A stretch of 64,000 nucleotides of DNA from Bacteroidota bacterium (GCA_030682255.1 JAUXOK010000011.1:84739-148738), one strand, 5' to 3'; counted from the stretch's first letter, positions 1 through 9,509 are shown. Notes: generated from the letters alone by a model not told the origin. Program-made: numbers and translations.

Positions 1-74
1 TTTTTATTTTAGCCAAATCAATGCAAATTTAACAATTAATGACTTATGTTTGTGTTTAATTTTTTTAAAAATTT

Positions 75-121
75 ACAATTGATTGTTTTATAAAGTATTC
101 TAAATGGGAACAATCAATTGT
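75..121. repeat. 13-bp perfect inverted repeat, 21-nt spacer
   Basis: Arms at 75-87 (ACAATTGATTGTT) and 109-121 (AACAATCAATTGT) are exact reverse complements separated by 21 nt. No T-tract follows on the + strand, so a simple terminator is not convincing. It could be an end of a decayed element or an operator; function unknown. The rest of the 1-243 region holds no gene I can support. Confidence 0.6.
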
Positions 122-187
122 GGTATAAGCGATTTGCCATCTGGGATATATTTTTTAAAGGCTATAATTGAGGGTAAAGTATCAACT

Positions 188-224
188 AAAATAATTTCAG
201 TTTTAGATTATTAGAAATTATTTT
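188..224. repeat. 11-bp inverted repeat upstream of the tRNA promoter
   Basis: Arms 188-198 (AAAATAATTTC) and 214-224 (GAAATTATTTT) are exact reverse complements with a 15-nt loop. AT-rich, so chance is possible; it may be a weak terminator of a gene lying before the window. Confidence 0.4.
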
Positions 225-243
225 CAAGGTTCAAAAAAAATAT

Positions 244-251
244 TATCTTTG
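244..251 (+). promoter_or_regulatory. -7 box (TATCTTTG) for tRNA-Met
   Basis: Matches the Bacteroidota -7 consensus TAnnTTTG and lies 22 nt before the tRNA 5' end, a spacing that suits a short precursor leader. Confidence 0.6.
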
Positions 252-273
252 CGCTCCAAATTAGGAAATCCAA

Positions 274-347
274 GGCGGGGTAGCTCAGTTGGTTAGAGCA
301 CAGGATTCATAACCCTGAGGTCACGAGTTCAACTCTCGTCTCCGCTT
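274..347 (+). tRNA. tRNA-Met (anticodon CAT)
   Basis: A full cloverleaf can be folded: acceptor arm 274-280 with 340-346 (including G:U pairs), D stem GCTC/GAGC, anticodon stem 301-305/313-317 with CAT at 308-310, T arm ACGAG/CTCGT with loop TTCAACT, discriminator T347. CCA is not encoded (TCAA follows). The anticodon stem lacks the three consecutive G:C pairs of initiator tRNA, and the first acceptor pair is G:U, so elongator Met is favoured; tRNA-Ile2 (modified CAT) cannot be excluded by eye. A31-C39 is a mismatch in the anticodon stem. Confidence 0.92.
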
Positions 348-355
348 CAAAACAA

Positions 356-384
356 AAAGAACACATTTACATTGTGTTCTTTTT
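356..384 (+). terminator. Rho-independent terminator after tRNA-Met
   Basis: 10-bp perfect stem 356-365 (AAAGAACACA) with 373-382, loop of 7 nt, followed by T residues. It lies 9 nt after the tRNA. Confidence 0.85.
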
Positions 385-468
385 TGTTGTATGGAATTTT
401 ACAAATGCGTATTTGCTTTCATTTTAAATTCTATTCTAAATGCTTACTCCCTTATTTTGAATAAAAAT

Positions 469-489
469 CAAATAGAAATATTCTATTTG
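469..489. promoter_or_regulatory. 9-bp palindrome before the DUF2723 gene
   Basis: CAAATAGAA (469-477) and TTCTATTTG (481-489) are exact reverse complements around a 3-nt centre. It lies about 30 nt upstream of a degenerate -7-like box (TATTTTCG, 522-529). It could be an operator; no direct evidence. The rest of 385-552 holds nothing else I can identify. Confidence 0.35.
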
Positions 490-552
490 GAATTAAATTT
501 TAAAAACAAGTTCGTTTTGTGTATTTTCGCTTCGTTTTTAAAAAAATAAGAT

Positions 553-3500
553 ATGAATTTTAAATTGGTTAATAATCTATTGGGTTGGTTGATGTTTGTG
601 GTTGCACTTGTTGTCTATACCTTAACGCTAGAACCTTCTGTAAGTCTATGGGATTGTGGTGAGTTTATCTCCGCTTCACACAAATTGCAAGTGGTGCATC
701 CACCAGGGGCGCCTTTCTTTTTGTTGGTAGGCAGATTGTTTACAATGTTTGCGCCTGAATTGAGTGATGTGGCTTTTACAGTCAATATGTTGAGTGCTAT
801 GGCAAGTGCCTTCACAGTGGCTTTCACATTTTGGATTACTACTCATTTTGCAAAGAAAATAATTAAACCCGAAAATGGCACAGGTGCTTTCTTCGCTGTT
901 TTGGGTAGCGGTGTTATTGCGGCTTTGGCATTAACTTTCTCTGAGTCGTTTTGGTTCAGTGCTGTTGAAGCAGAGGTTTACGCTTTGTCATCATTTTTTA
1001 CAGCTATCACATTTTGGGCAGCTTTGAAATGGGAAGAAAACAATACCAAATATGCTGATAAATGGTTGATTTTAATAGCCTATTTAATAGGTTTGGCAAT
1101 TGGTACCCACTTATTGAACTTATTGGTGATTCCAGCAGTTGTATTAATTTACTACTTTAAAAACTACAAATTTTCACAAAAAGGTTTAATCTATAGTTTA
1201 GGTATTGGCTTGGTGATTTTATTTTTTGTTCAAAAAGGCATCATTCCGGGTGTGCCAAATTTAATGGCAAAAATGGACTTGTTTTTTGTTAATTCAATGG
1301 GAATGCCTTTCAATACAGGCTCAATGTTTGCCATTGTATTATTAATTGCTATTGCTGCGTTTGGTATTTATTATTATTCAGTTAAAAACAAAAATCATTA
1401 CATTCAACTTGGATTTATCTGTTTTGCTTATATTTTATTAGGTTATTCCAGTTATGCCATGGTTGTGATTCGTTCATCAGACAATCCACCTATTGATATG
1501 AACAATCCAGAAGAGCCATTTAAATTATTAAGTTACATCAACCGTGAACAATATGGTGACAGACCTTTGCTTAAAGGCCCTTATTTCAATGCGCAACCTG
1601 TGGATGTGATTGAAGGTGCTACTAGATATAGAAAAGATGATAAAATGTATACTGCTATTGGCAAAAACCAAGAGTATAAATATGATCCTGCATACAATAC
1701 CATTTTCCCAAGAATGGGCGATATGCAAAAAGATGGTAGCGAACAAGGCTATAGAAGTTGGGGTAATATGTCTGATGTAAGTGAAAGAATTGATTATGCG
1801 CAACAACGTCTTCAACAAACGCAAGACCCACAAGAAAAACAAAAAATTCAAAATGAAATTGCTGAATTGAAAGCAGAAAAACCAAAGTTTACGAACAATT
1901 TAGCTTTCTTGTTTAGATACCAATTGGGACACATGTATTTTAGATATTTCATGTGGAATTTTGCGGGTCGTCAAAACGATTTACAAGGGCATGATTTTAA
2001 TAAAGAATTAGAAGGTAATTGGATAAGCGGTATTCCATTAATAGATGCTGCAAGATTAGGCCCTCAATCAGATTTACCTGAACATTTGGCTAATAATCAA
2101 GCAAGAAATAAATACTATTTAATACCCCTGATATTAGGGATTTTTGGATTAATTGTTCATTTTAAAAAGGGTAAAAATGATGCAATAGTTGTAATGGCAC
2201 TCTTTTTATTCACAGGTATTTTGATTAATATTTTCTTGAATCAACCGCCATACGAACCAAGAGAAAGAGATTATTCATTGGCAGGTTCCTTCCAAACCTT
2301 TTGTATATGGATTGGATTAGGTGTTCTGTTTATTTGGGATAAACTCAGATCGAAAATGAACGAAGTTTCTGCAGCTATGTTAGCCGCTATTTTGGCTTTG
2401 AGCGGACCATTGTTAATGGGTAGTCAAGGTTGGGATGACCACGATAGAAGTGGTAGATATTTAGGGATTGATTTTGCAAAAAATTATTTAGTGTCTTGTC
2501 CTCAAAATGCTATTCTATTCACTAACGGAGATAACGACACTTATCCATTGTGGTATGCACAAAATGTGGAAGGCATTAGAACCGATGTGAGGATTATTAA
2601 CCAAAGTTTATTGCCTACAGATTGGTATTCACAAGTTTTATTAAGCAAAGTTTATAAAAGCGAACCATTGCCTTTGACATTAACCATGGAGCAATTAAAA
2701 GCTGGAGTTAACGATTACTTCCAATTGCAAGATAATCGCAGTCAAGCTCCTACTGATTTAAGAACATTTATCAATAATTTGGTTAACAGCAAAACGCCTT
2801 CATTCAGTACCACCAATTTTACTGTTCCTGTTGATGCTAAAGCTGTTGTAGAAGCAGGCGTTGTAGATGCATCAGAAGCAGCAAGTATTGCCCCAATTTT
2901 GCAGATTAGTTTTCCAGGTAGAGGATTAAATAAAGGTGATTTAGTGTTGTTAGATTTAATTGCAACAAATGCTGAACAAGGTTGGAAACGTCCTATTTGT
3001 TTCACAACAACATCAGGTAGTGATGGATTTATGAATATGGAGCCTTATTTTGAAAGAAGAGGATTAATTTATCAATTAATTCCTATTCGTTCTCAAGCTT
3101 CTAGAAATAATGTGAGTCGTATCAATGAAAATGTATTGTACGATAATTTGATGAATCAATATAAATTTTCAGGGATGAAGGAAAAGAAAAACTTCTTCTT
3201 AGATGATAAAGCAATGATAGTGCCATCGAATATTCAAAATTTATTTATTTCTACAGCGGGACACTTTTTAACTAAAGTTGAAGAAATCAAATTTAACGAC
3301 TCTGCTTTTTCAATTCCTGGCAATAAAGAAAAAGTTGATGGTTATAGAGCTAAAGCTATTGCTTTGTTAGAAAAATGCCAAACCGAAATGCCAGAACATG
3401 TATTGTTAACAAAAGGAAATGCCAAATATAGTATTGCTTATATTTATTATGAAGCTGGTGAAAAACAAAAAGCTGAAAAGAATTTGAGTGAATTGTATGA

Positions 3501-3714
3501 GATTAGCAAAAATGAGTTGACCTATTATCTTAAATTTAATGGCAATTCAAATAAATCTTATTACATGAGAGGTTTGGCGAAAGATGCTTTTGATACGATG
3601 GATCGCTGCGCCAATTCTGCAAAACAATGGAATATGGAAAGTTTGGCTAATAAGTTTGAGAAAAGTAACAAAGAATTAGCCAATGCTGTCAATTCATTTG
3701 TAAATAATGATTAA
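553..3714 (+). CDS. DUF2723 / GT117-family polytopic membrane protein
   Basis: A 1053-aa protein with about a dozen hydrophobic segments in two blocks (residues ~8-310 and ~525-625), then a soluble C-terminal region from ~650. The N-terminal block with motifs such as LWDCGEF and VHPPGAP near residues 33-53 is characteristic of DUF2723, which is placed in glycosyltransferase family GT117 and related to eukaryotic TMEM260. The likely role is transfer of sugar from a lipid donor to exported protein at the cytoplasmic membrane; this is inferred from the family. The C-terminal ~130 residues are helical and TPR-like. Length is normal for Bacteroidota homologues. It stands alone, bounded by a terminator on each side. 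Confidence 0.9.
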   Translation: MNFKLVNNLLGWLMFVVALVVYTLTLEPSVSLWDCGEFISASHKLQVVHPPGAPFFLLVGRLFTMFAPELSDVAFTVNMLSAMASAFTVAFTFWITTHFAKKIIKPENGTGAFFAVLGSGVIAALALTFSESFWFSAVEAEVYALSSFFTAITFWAALKWEENNTKYADKWLILIAYLIGLAIGTHLLNLLVIPAVVLIYYFKNYKFSQKGLIYSLGIGLVILFFVQKGIIPGVPNLMAKMDLFFVNSMGMPFNTGSMFAIVLLIAIAAFGIYYYSVKNKNHYIQLGFICFAYILLGYSSYAMVVIRSSDNPPIDMNNPEEPFKLLSYINREQYGDRPLLKGPYFNAQPVDVIEGATRYRKDDKMYTAIGKNQEYKYDPAYNTIFPRMGDMQKDGSEQGYRSWGNMSDVSERIDYAQQRLQQTQDPQEKQKIQNEIAELKAEKPKFTNNLAFLFRYQLGHMYFRYFMWNFAGRQNDLQGHDFNKELEGNWISGIPLIDAARLGPQSDLPEHLANNQARNKYYLIPLILGIFGLIVHFKKGKNDAIVVMALFLFTGILINIFLNQPPYEPRERDYSLAGSFQTFCIWIGLGVLFIWDKLRSKMNEVSAAMLAAILALSGPLLMGSQGWDDHDRSGRYLGIDFAKNYLVSCPQNAILFTNGDNDTYPLWYAQNVEGIRTDVRIINQSLLPTDWYSQVLLSKVYKSEPLPLTLTMEQLKAGVNDYFQLQDNRSQAPTDLRTFINNLVNSKTPSFSTTNFTVPVDAKAVVEAGVVDASEAASIAPILQISFPGRGLNKGDLVLLDLIATNAEQGWKRPICFTTTSGSDGFMNMEPYFERRGLIYQLIPIRSQASRNNVSRINENVLYDNLMNQYKFSGMKEKKNFFLDDKAMIVPSNIQNLFISTAGHFLTKVEEIKFNDSAFSIPGNKEKVDGYRAKAIALLEKCQTEMPEHVLLTKGNAKYSIAYIYYEAGEKQKAEKNLSELYEISKNELTYYLKFNGNSNKSYYMRGLAKDAFDTMDRCANSAKQWNMESLANKFEKSNKELANAVNSFVNND

Positions 3715-3737
3715 TACCATTTAGAAAAACAATTTGG

Positions 3738-3766
3738 AAAGACGCTTGCATAGAGCGTCTTTCTTT
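3738..3766 (+). terminator. Rho-independent terminator after the DUF2723 gene
   Basis: Perfect 9-bp stem AAAGACGCT (3738-3746) with AGCGTCTTT (3754-3762), 7-nt loop, then a T-rich run. Confidence 0.85.
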
Positions 3767-3785
3767 TTAATATTACAAACATAAA

Positions 3786-4535
3786 ATGAAAGAAGAAGAA
3801 TCAAATATCATATTTGGCATTAGACCCTTAGAAGAAGCGCTTACAAAAAACACAACTTTTCTTAAAGTTTATGTACAAAAGGGCGAAGGCGAAGGTTTAA
3901 AATTCATCAAACAAATGCTTAACAAAAGCAAAGTGAATTACACGGAAGTGCCAATTGAGAAATTAAACACACTTTCAAGATTTGGCAATCACCAAGGTGT
4001 AGTGGCTAAAATTTCGCCAATAGGATATTACAATGCCGAAGCACTTTGCAAAGAACTTTTTGAAAAAGACCTTGAACCTTGTTTTATTGCTTTGGATAGA
4101 ATTACAGATGTTAGGAACTTTGGTGCTATTTCCAGAACCGCCATGGCAGCAGGTTTTAGCGGTGTTATCATTCCAGAAAAAGGTTCGGTTTCTGTCAGCG
4201 AAGATGCGATTAAAACCTCAGCAGGTGCTTTATTGCACTTACCAGTTTGCAGAACTCAAAATATGTTTCAAACCATCAAGCATTTAAAAGAAGAAGGTTT
4301 GCAAATTATTTGTGGTACGGAAAAAGCCAATAAAGAATTGTATTTCGAAAAATTAATTAAACCGTGTGTCATCATTGTTGGAAACGAAGAAGAAGGCATT
4401 CATCCATCCTTGTTAAAATTAGCAGATAAACTGGTTAAAATCCCAATGAACAGCGATTTAGATTCATTGAATGTATCGGTAGCTGCAGGTATCATGATGT
4501 ATGAAGTGTTGAGACAGAACATGGTTGATGGTTAA
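3786..4535 (+). CDS. rlmB: TrmH/SpoU-family RNA 2'-O-methyltransferase (RlmB-like)
   Basis: 249-aa SPOUT methyltransferase that uses AdoMet to 2'-O-methylate a guanosine, by homology G2251 of 23S rRNA. N-terminal substrate-binding domain (FGIRPLEEAL near residue 10), then the three SPOUT motifs: DRITDVRNFGAISRTA (motif 1, with the conserved Asn and Arg), VGNEEEGI (motif 2) and SLNVSVAAGIMMYE (motif 3), which form the trefoil knot. Full length for the family. ATG start is 20 nt after the preceding terminator. Assignment to RlmB rather than another TrmH paralogue is by overall resemblance only. Confidence 0.88.
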   Translation: MKEEESNIIFGIRPLEEALTKNTTFLKVYVQKGEGEGLKFIKQMLNKSKVNYTEVPIEKLNTLSRFGNHQGVVAKISPIGYYNAEALCKELFEKDLEPCFIALDRITDVRNFGAISRTAMAAGFSGVIIPEKGSVSVSEDAIKTSAGALLHLPVCRTQNMFQTIKHLKEEGLQIICGTEKANKELYFEKLIKPCVIIVGNEEEGIHPSLLKLADKLVKIPMNSDLDSLNVSVAAGIMMYEVLRQNMVDG

Positions 4536-4562
4536 GTGTTATTAGTTAAGAGTTAATAGTGA
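4533..4562 (+). repeat. Post-stop short repeat (GTTATTAGTTAA type), copy 1
   Basis: Starts on the stop codon of the methyltransferase gene and reads GTTATTAGTTAAGAGTTAAT. The same core occurs after other stop codons at about 14350 (minus strand) and 35013. Confidence 0.55.
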
Positions 4563-4640
4563 AGTGACTGTTGTCATCCTATAGTAAATGAAGTGAGAAC
4601 ATAGCTATGTGACAAATATAAAAAATGTAAAAATATTCTA

Positions 4641-6209
4641 ATGAACACTACCACAACAAAAGTATTAATTTCTATACTTGTGCTTATAACAAGTTATAGC
4701 ACATATGCTCAAAACAGATTCACTCGCGATGAAACACTCAGGAAAATCTATACGTTTCAATATAATCAAAATACGGATTCACTTATAACCTATTTTAATG
4801 ATCAAAATCCTGTACACAGAGAAGCGGCTTGTTTGGCTTTTGCGAGTGTACAAGATAGCAATGCAATCATACCCTTATTTAATTTACTTGTCTCTGAGAA
4901 GGAGGTACTGGTTCGTAAAGCCATTTTATATAGTTTAGGGCAAATGAATGCTTGGCAAAGTTTTAATGGATTACAATATTTTTCTCTCGAAAAAGACATT
5001 GAAACAAAAGGTTTGTGTCTGGAAACCATTGCAAAAACATCTAAAAATGATTTGAATGATTTTTTTGTTAATGTTGAATTATTTCCTGAAAATGCTGTTT
5101 ATATGACCTCATATTGGAGGGCATTGTATTTTGCAAATAGAAGAAAAAAAATAAATGTTTGGCAAGAAACTTTAAATCAAAGACTGAATCAAATAGATTT
5201 TACAAAGGATGCGAGAACAGTGTATATTTACAGTCAGTTGTTTAAAGATGACCTTGAAGTCGGTTCAGAAAAAGAAGTTCAGAAAAAATATGAATCCAAA
5301 AATTGTAGTTTTATTGATGCGAAATTAAAGACATTCTATTCGCCTTATCAACAACTTGATTTTTTAAAAGATTCTTTATTTTCAGATGAGGCTTTATTGC
5401 ATTTAGCTTATTCAACTCACCACAGTTTAATCCGATACTTTGCTTTGGATGTTTATATCAAAAAACACTGGCAAATGATTGGTTGGAACGAGAAAATCAA
5501 CAAAGGCTTTATGATGTATTTTCTTAGAAGTGGCGATATTGCTTTGATTTCTAGAATTGCAGAATATGTAAAAGAGCAAAACTTTGCGATACGCCCCATA
5601 GTTATTCACAAAGAGGATTTGTTAACTATACAAAACAACTTGTTATTGCCCCGAGATTTTGAAACTTGGATTGATTTGGAAAAAGCCGTTTTGAGTTTTG
5701 ATGGTAAAAAATACCAATACCAAAGTTATTTTTCTAAAGGTTACCAAAACCCAATTGATTGGGATTTTATAATGAAAGTGCCACAAAATCAACAAGTTAA
5801 AATCACTACTAACAAAGGCGAAATTATAATGGAATGCAAGGTAAATGAAGCACCTGCCTCTGTGGCTAATTTTTTAAAACTGGTGGATTCTGGCTATTAC
5901 AACGGCAAATATTTTCACAGAATGGTACCCAGCTTTGTGGTGCAGGGTGGATGCCCAAGAGGCGATGGCTGGGGTTCACTGAACTGGAATCAACGCAGTG
6001 AGTTTTCTAATTATTTGACCTATCAACCCGGCAGTGTGGGTTTGGCTTCTGTGGGTAAAGATTCCGAAGGGGTACAGTTTTTTATCACACACACCTATAC
6101 CCAGAATTTAGATGGTCGATACACTATTTTTGCAGAGGTTGTACAAGGCATGAATATTGTGAATCAATTGGTGGTGGGGGATGTGATTTTGAAGGTGGAG
6201 AGGGTTTGA
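4641..6209 (+). CDS. Exported HEAT-repeat / cyclophilin-type peptidyl-prolyl isomerase
   Basis: 522-aa protein with a signal peptide (residues 1-24, ending TYAQ), a helical HEAT-like middle (residues ~40-370; e.g. NPVHREAACLAFA and EVLVRKAILYSLG) and a C-terminal cyclophilin domain (~388-520). The catalytic arginine sits in FHRMVPSFVVQGG (R427), and VQFFITH and the DGRYTIFAEV segment are present, so it should catalyse prolyl cis-trans isomerisation in the periplasm or at the outer membrane. The HEAT part probably binds a client or partner protein. Family members of this double architecture occur in Bacteroidota. The gene is monocistronic as far as can be seen. Confidence 0.85.
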   Translation: MNTTTTKVLISILVLITSYSTYAQNRFTRDETLRKIYTFQYNQNTDSLITYFNDQNPVHREAACLAFASVQDSNAIIPLFNLLVSEKEVLVRKAILYSLGQMNAWQSFNGLQYFSLEKDIETKGLCLETIAKTSKNDLNDFFVNVELFPENAVYMTSYWRALYFANRRKKINVWQETLNQRLNQIDFTKDARTVYIYSQLFKDDLEVGSEKEVQKKYESKNCSFIDAKLKTFYSPYQQLDFLKDSLFSDEALLHLAYSTHHSLIRYFALDVYIKKHWQMIGWNEKINKGFMMYFLRSGDIALISRIAEYVKEQNFAIRPIVIHKEDLLTIQNNLLLPRDFETWIDLEKAVLSFDGKKYQYQSYFSKGYQNPIDWDFIMKVPQNQQVKITTNKGEIIMECKVNEAPASVANFLKLVDSGYYNGKYFHRMVPSFVVQGGCPRGDGWGSLNWNQRSEFSNYLTYQPGSVGLASVGKDSEGVQFFITHTYTQNLDGRYTIFAEVVQGMNIVNQLVVGDVILKVERV

Positions 6210-6245
6210 TGATACGATGATATGATGTGTTGATGATACGATTGA
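6208..6245 (+). repeat. GAT-type simple repeat overlapping a stop codon
   Basis: A run of degenerate TGATGATACGA/TGATATGATG units begins on the TGA stop of the cyclophilin gene. Similar in placement, but not in sequence, to the other post-stop repeats of this window. Confidence 0.45.
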
Positions 6246-6315
6246 TATATTTAATTGTATTATTTGTATAAACCAATGATACTTTAATCGATGTTGAAAT
6301 TTTTAATTTATTTCT

Positions 6316-6323
6316 TAAGTTTG
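6316..6323 (+). promoter_or_regulatory. -7 box (TAAGTTTG), near-leaderless
   Basis: Exact TAnnTTTG match ending only 4 nt before the ATG at 6328, implying a very short or absent 5' UTR. Confidence 0.5.
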
Positions 6324-6327
6324 TAAA

Positions 6328-9300
6328 ATGAAAAAACTTCTAATTTTGATTTTTTCTTTAACATTAATCAACCAAATATTTGCTCAATCCTATTATTATG
6401 GAAATCAAGAATTGGAATTTAAGAAAACTTATAAAGTTGATATATGGAAAGACTTAAAAAAAAATAATCAAAACTATCAACTTGATGTAAAAATAAATAT
6501 TGAACACTTAGGTGAAGTTAATGCCACTCTAAGTCCAACAAAATTACTAATGGAAGATGACATAAGCTTTAATGATAATGGAATAAAAATGAAAATCAAT
6601 ATACAAACAGAATTAAATCAATGGTATGGTAAAGTTCAAAATGGGAAAATTATTCGGTTAAATATTTATGATAATTGCATCAATGGATTTTTAGAGACAG
6701 ACTCATCAGATATTTTCTTTGAAACAAATTTCAATAATAAAGAAACTTTTTGTTATTTTTCTAAGGATAGAATTGAAAAAAACAAGTTTGGTTGTAATGT
6801 TAGTCATTCTGAAAACAATCTTATAAAAAGTGATAAAAGATCAATTGAAGATTCATTGGTGGATTTTTCATGCGGTATTATAAAATTAAATACAGTTATC
6901 AATCATGGATTATACAAAAAAAGAAATTATGATTCAAGTGTGGTTGTTAATGAGATTTTAGATATCATCAATATTTCAGATGGCATTTATGCAAGAGATT
7001 TTAACGTAAGAATAAAAGTAACAAATATATCAATATCTAAAGATTCTCTCTCTGTTTACAACAATTCTAAAAGCACTTTAGATAGAATTGAAAATTTCAA
7101 ATTTAAACAAAATATTTTTAAAGGAAATTTTGAACCAGATATTTATCATTTATTTTACGAAAATTACAATCCAACAGACGGTGCTGTAGGAAGGGGTTAC
7201 CTTGGCGGTTTATGTAATAGATTCCACAATAACAATACATCTGTCAGTATGGAATATGGCAATTTATCAGGTAGAATATATTTACTAACTCATGAAATTG
7301 GCCATAATGTTAATTTAAATCATTCTGATGGAATTCAGTGTGGCACAAAAGATGCAACTATTATGTGTGATGGAGATTATAATGTTAATAAAATCAAATT
7401 TTTTTACAATGAACAAATTGTAGCTATCCCGTTTATGACAAAACAAAAAAAACAAAATCCAGGTTGTTTAGATTATATTATTCCTTCTTATGATATAGAA
7501 ATTGCAACTTGTCATTTAGATTCAATTGTATTGAATCTAAAATCCTCAAAAATTTTAACCTCATCTTATTATTTTGAAAACAAATTTATATATGAACTTA
7601 AAAAAGACACCTCCTTTTGGACCAATAAAAAAGGACAACATAGTATAGTTTATAGCACAGATACTTTAGAAAACTTAAGCTGCAATTTTGAAAATAAAAT
7701 ACTGTTTCCTGAAAAAAACTACATTGTAACTAATACAAATTCTACCGGGCCAGGCAGTCTTTCTAGAGCAATCTATAATGCCAATTTATGTCAAGGTGTT
7801 GATACTATAAAATTTGCCATAAAATCCACAAACAAAGAAATTGAAATTGACACCATTTTACCTCCTATAATTGAGTCTTGTGTCATTGATGGTACATCAG
7901 AACATAATTATCAATTTCCCAACAACTTAGGTTACAAACCCTTAATTGCTTTAATAAATAAATTGCCATTTGTTAGTGGGGTTTATAATAATGCATTTGA
8001 ATTATCCAGAAATCAATACAGTATTAAAGGGATAGAATTTAAAGATTTTGATGAAGCAATAAGTTATAATGCTGGTTATTATTATAAACCTGAAAACGCC
8101 AATTGGAACCAATATAATAAAGATACATTTTATAATTCTGAATATACTTTTTTATCGAATGTGTTTTCAAATTGTTCAACTGGTATTTATTTAAGAATGG
8201 GAGATTATTATTCACTTAAAGGAACTGAAAAAATAAAAGTTGGTGATAATACTTTGAAAGGGGCTAATTTTTTCAATTCTAATATTAACCACGGAATAAG
8301 AATAGCTTATTCGGATAGTTCTTATATTTATAGAAATTATTTTGGGTTAATGCCAAATTCTGAAATTCCAACTCCAAATTTTACTGGCATTTTTTTAAAT
8401 GGTACATTTAACAATAAAATTGAAAATAATTTTTTTATTAAAAACACTATTGGGATTACTTCTTACTGGTCTAAAATTGATGTATATAGCAATTATTGGG
8501 GTTATAATCCATTCAAAGAAAAAATAGAAGGATTTGAAGGTATTGCTTTGCAATTAAATAGTTATAATTCCCAGAACAATGATGTTTCTAATATTGGTGG
8601 AATAAATCAAAATCAGAGAAACTTTATATATAACCAAAAAGGATTAACAACTACAAACAAAAAATACTACAATGCCTCTATTTATGCCATTGCATCTCAA
8701 AATACCAAAATAATAAACAATGTTGTTGTTAATTGTGATACCAATGCCATTATTCATGTAAATGACAACAACAACTCTGTAAATCTAATTACCGATTTTC
8801 ATCTAGATTCTTTTGTTACTGATTTTCAAACTAATCAATCGAAGATTTATGGTTTTTTAAAACCAAAAGTCATGAAGGACACTGTTGAATTTTATTTTTA
8901 TTCAACACCCGAAAGTGTCAAACAAAACAAAGCACCTGCTCATCGATTGGTGGGGATTAAAACTTTAATAACTACAGATACTATTAAACAATTTTTTAAT
9001 TTTTCTTTTGATAATTTATTGCTAAATGAGGGAATAACTGCTAATTTATTTACCTACAACAATAAAACAACAAGTACGAATTCTAATGTTATTTATAATA
9101 ATAAGTTTGTTTTATCAACCAATAAAATTTCTGAAATGAATCAAACATATTATCCTAATCCTGTAAATAATAAATTATACGTTAATGAATCGATTTCAAA
9201 GTATCGAATAATTAATATTGAAGGAAAAGAAATTGTAAATATTGCTAATTATTCAAATGAGAATTACATCAATTTGGATTTTATATCGGCAGGAGTATAT

Positions 9301-9351
9301 TTTATATTCATCAATGAAAATTTAGTGCCTTTCAAAATAATTAAAAATTAA
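6328..9351 (+). CDS. T9SS-exported metzincin-like metalloprotease with beta-helix region
   Basis: 1007-aa secreted protein. A signal peptide (residues 1-19, ending IFAQ) is followed by a protease domain with the zinc motif HEIGHNVNLNH at 322-332. This has the metzincin HExxHxxxxxH spacing but Asn where Gly is usual at the eighth position, as a variant of reprolysin-like M12B families. From ~470 there is a parallel beta-helix-type region opened by TNSTGPGSLSRAIYNAN, a sequence typical of secreted repeat proteins. The last ~70 residues (YYPNPVNNKLYVN...) form a type A T9SS sorting domain. It probably acts extracellularly or on the cell surface on protein or glycoprotein substrates; substrate unknown. 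No homologous neighbour suggests a pathway. Confidence 0.85.
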   Translation: MKKLLILIFSLTLINQIFAQSYYYGNQELEFKKTYKVDIWKDLKKNNQNYQLDVKINIEHLGEVNATLSPTKLLMEDDISFNDNGIKMKINIQTELNQWYGKVQNGKIIRLNIYDNCINGFLETDSSDIFFETNFNNKETFCYFSKDRIEKNKFGCNVSHSENNLIKSDKRSIEDSLVDFSCGIIKLNTVINHGLYKKRNYDSSVVVNEILDIINISDGIYARDFNVRIKVTNISISKDSLSVYNNSKSTLDRIENFKFKQNIFKGNFEPDIYHLFYENYNPTDGAVGRGYLGGLCNRFHNNNTSVSMEYGNLSGRIYLLTHEIGHNVNLNHSDGIQCGTKDATIMCDGDYNVNKIKFFYNEQIVAIPFMTKQKKQNPGCLDYIIPSYDIEIATCHLDSIVLNLKSSKILTSSYYFENKFIYELKKDTSFWTNKKGQHSIVYSTDTLENLSCNFENKILFPEKNYIVTNTNSTGPGSLSRAIYNANLCQGVDTIKFAIKSTNKEIEIDTILPPIIESCVIDGTSEHNYQFPNNLGYKPLIALINKLPFVSGVYNNAFELSRNQYSIKGIEFKDFDEAISYNAGYYYKPENANWNQYNKDTFYNSEYTFLSNVFSNCSTGIYLRMGDYYSLKGTEKIKVGDNTLKGANFFNSNINHGIRIAYSDSSYIYRNYFGLMPNSEIPTPNFTGIFLNGTFNNKIENNFFIKNTIGITSYWSKIDVYSNYWGYNPFKEKIEGFEGIALQLNSYNSQNNDVSNIGGINQNQRNFIYNQKGLTTTNKKYYNASIYAIASQNTKIINNVVVNCDTNAIIHVNDNNNSVNLITDFHLDSFVTDFQTNQSKIYGFLKPKVMKDTVEFYFYSTPESVKQNKAPAHRLVGIKTLITTDTIKQFFNFSFDNLLLNEGITANLFTYNNKTTSTNSNVIYNNKFVLSTNKISEMNQTYYPNPVNNKLYVNESISKYRIINIEGKEIVNIANYSNENYINLDFISAGVYFIFINENLVPFKIIKN

Positions 9352-9393
9352 TCACCTCTTCACTTATACTGTCTTTTGTAATAAAAAAACATA

Positions 9394-9417
9394 ATAAATT
9401 AGATTGGACTAATTTAT
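9394..9417. repeat. 9-bp inverted repeat downstream of the metalloprotease gene
   Basis: ATAAATTAG (9394-9402) and CTAATTTAT (9409-9417) around a 6-nt loop. AT-only arms without a clear T-run; weak terminator at best. Confidence 0.35.
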
Positions 9418-9509
9418 AATTACAATTGGTATAATAGGATTGAAAATTATAAAGTCATTGAATGTTTTTTTAAAAAATAGAATTAGATTCGTTTTAATAA
9501 AATTAAGTA

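Noticed and set aside
274..347. tRNA-Met as the integration site of the Ubl island
   Set aside because: The island is 28 kb away and there is no tRNA-end repeat near 28 or 32.6 kb.
1528..1885. Two minus-strand ORFs opposite the DUF2723 gene
   Set aside because: Both lie within the conserved coding region on the opposite strand with hydrophobic shadow composition.
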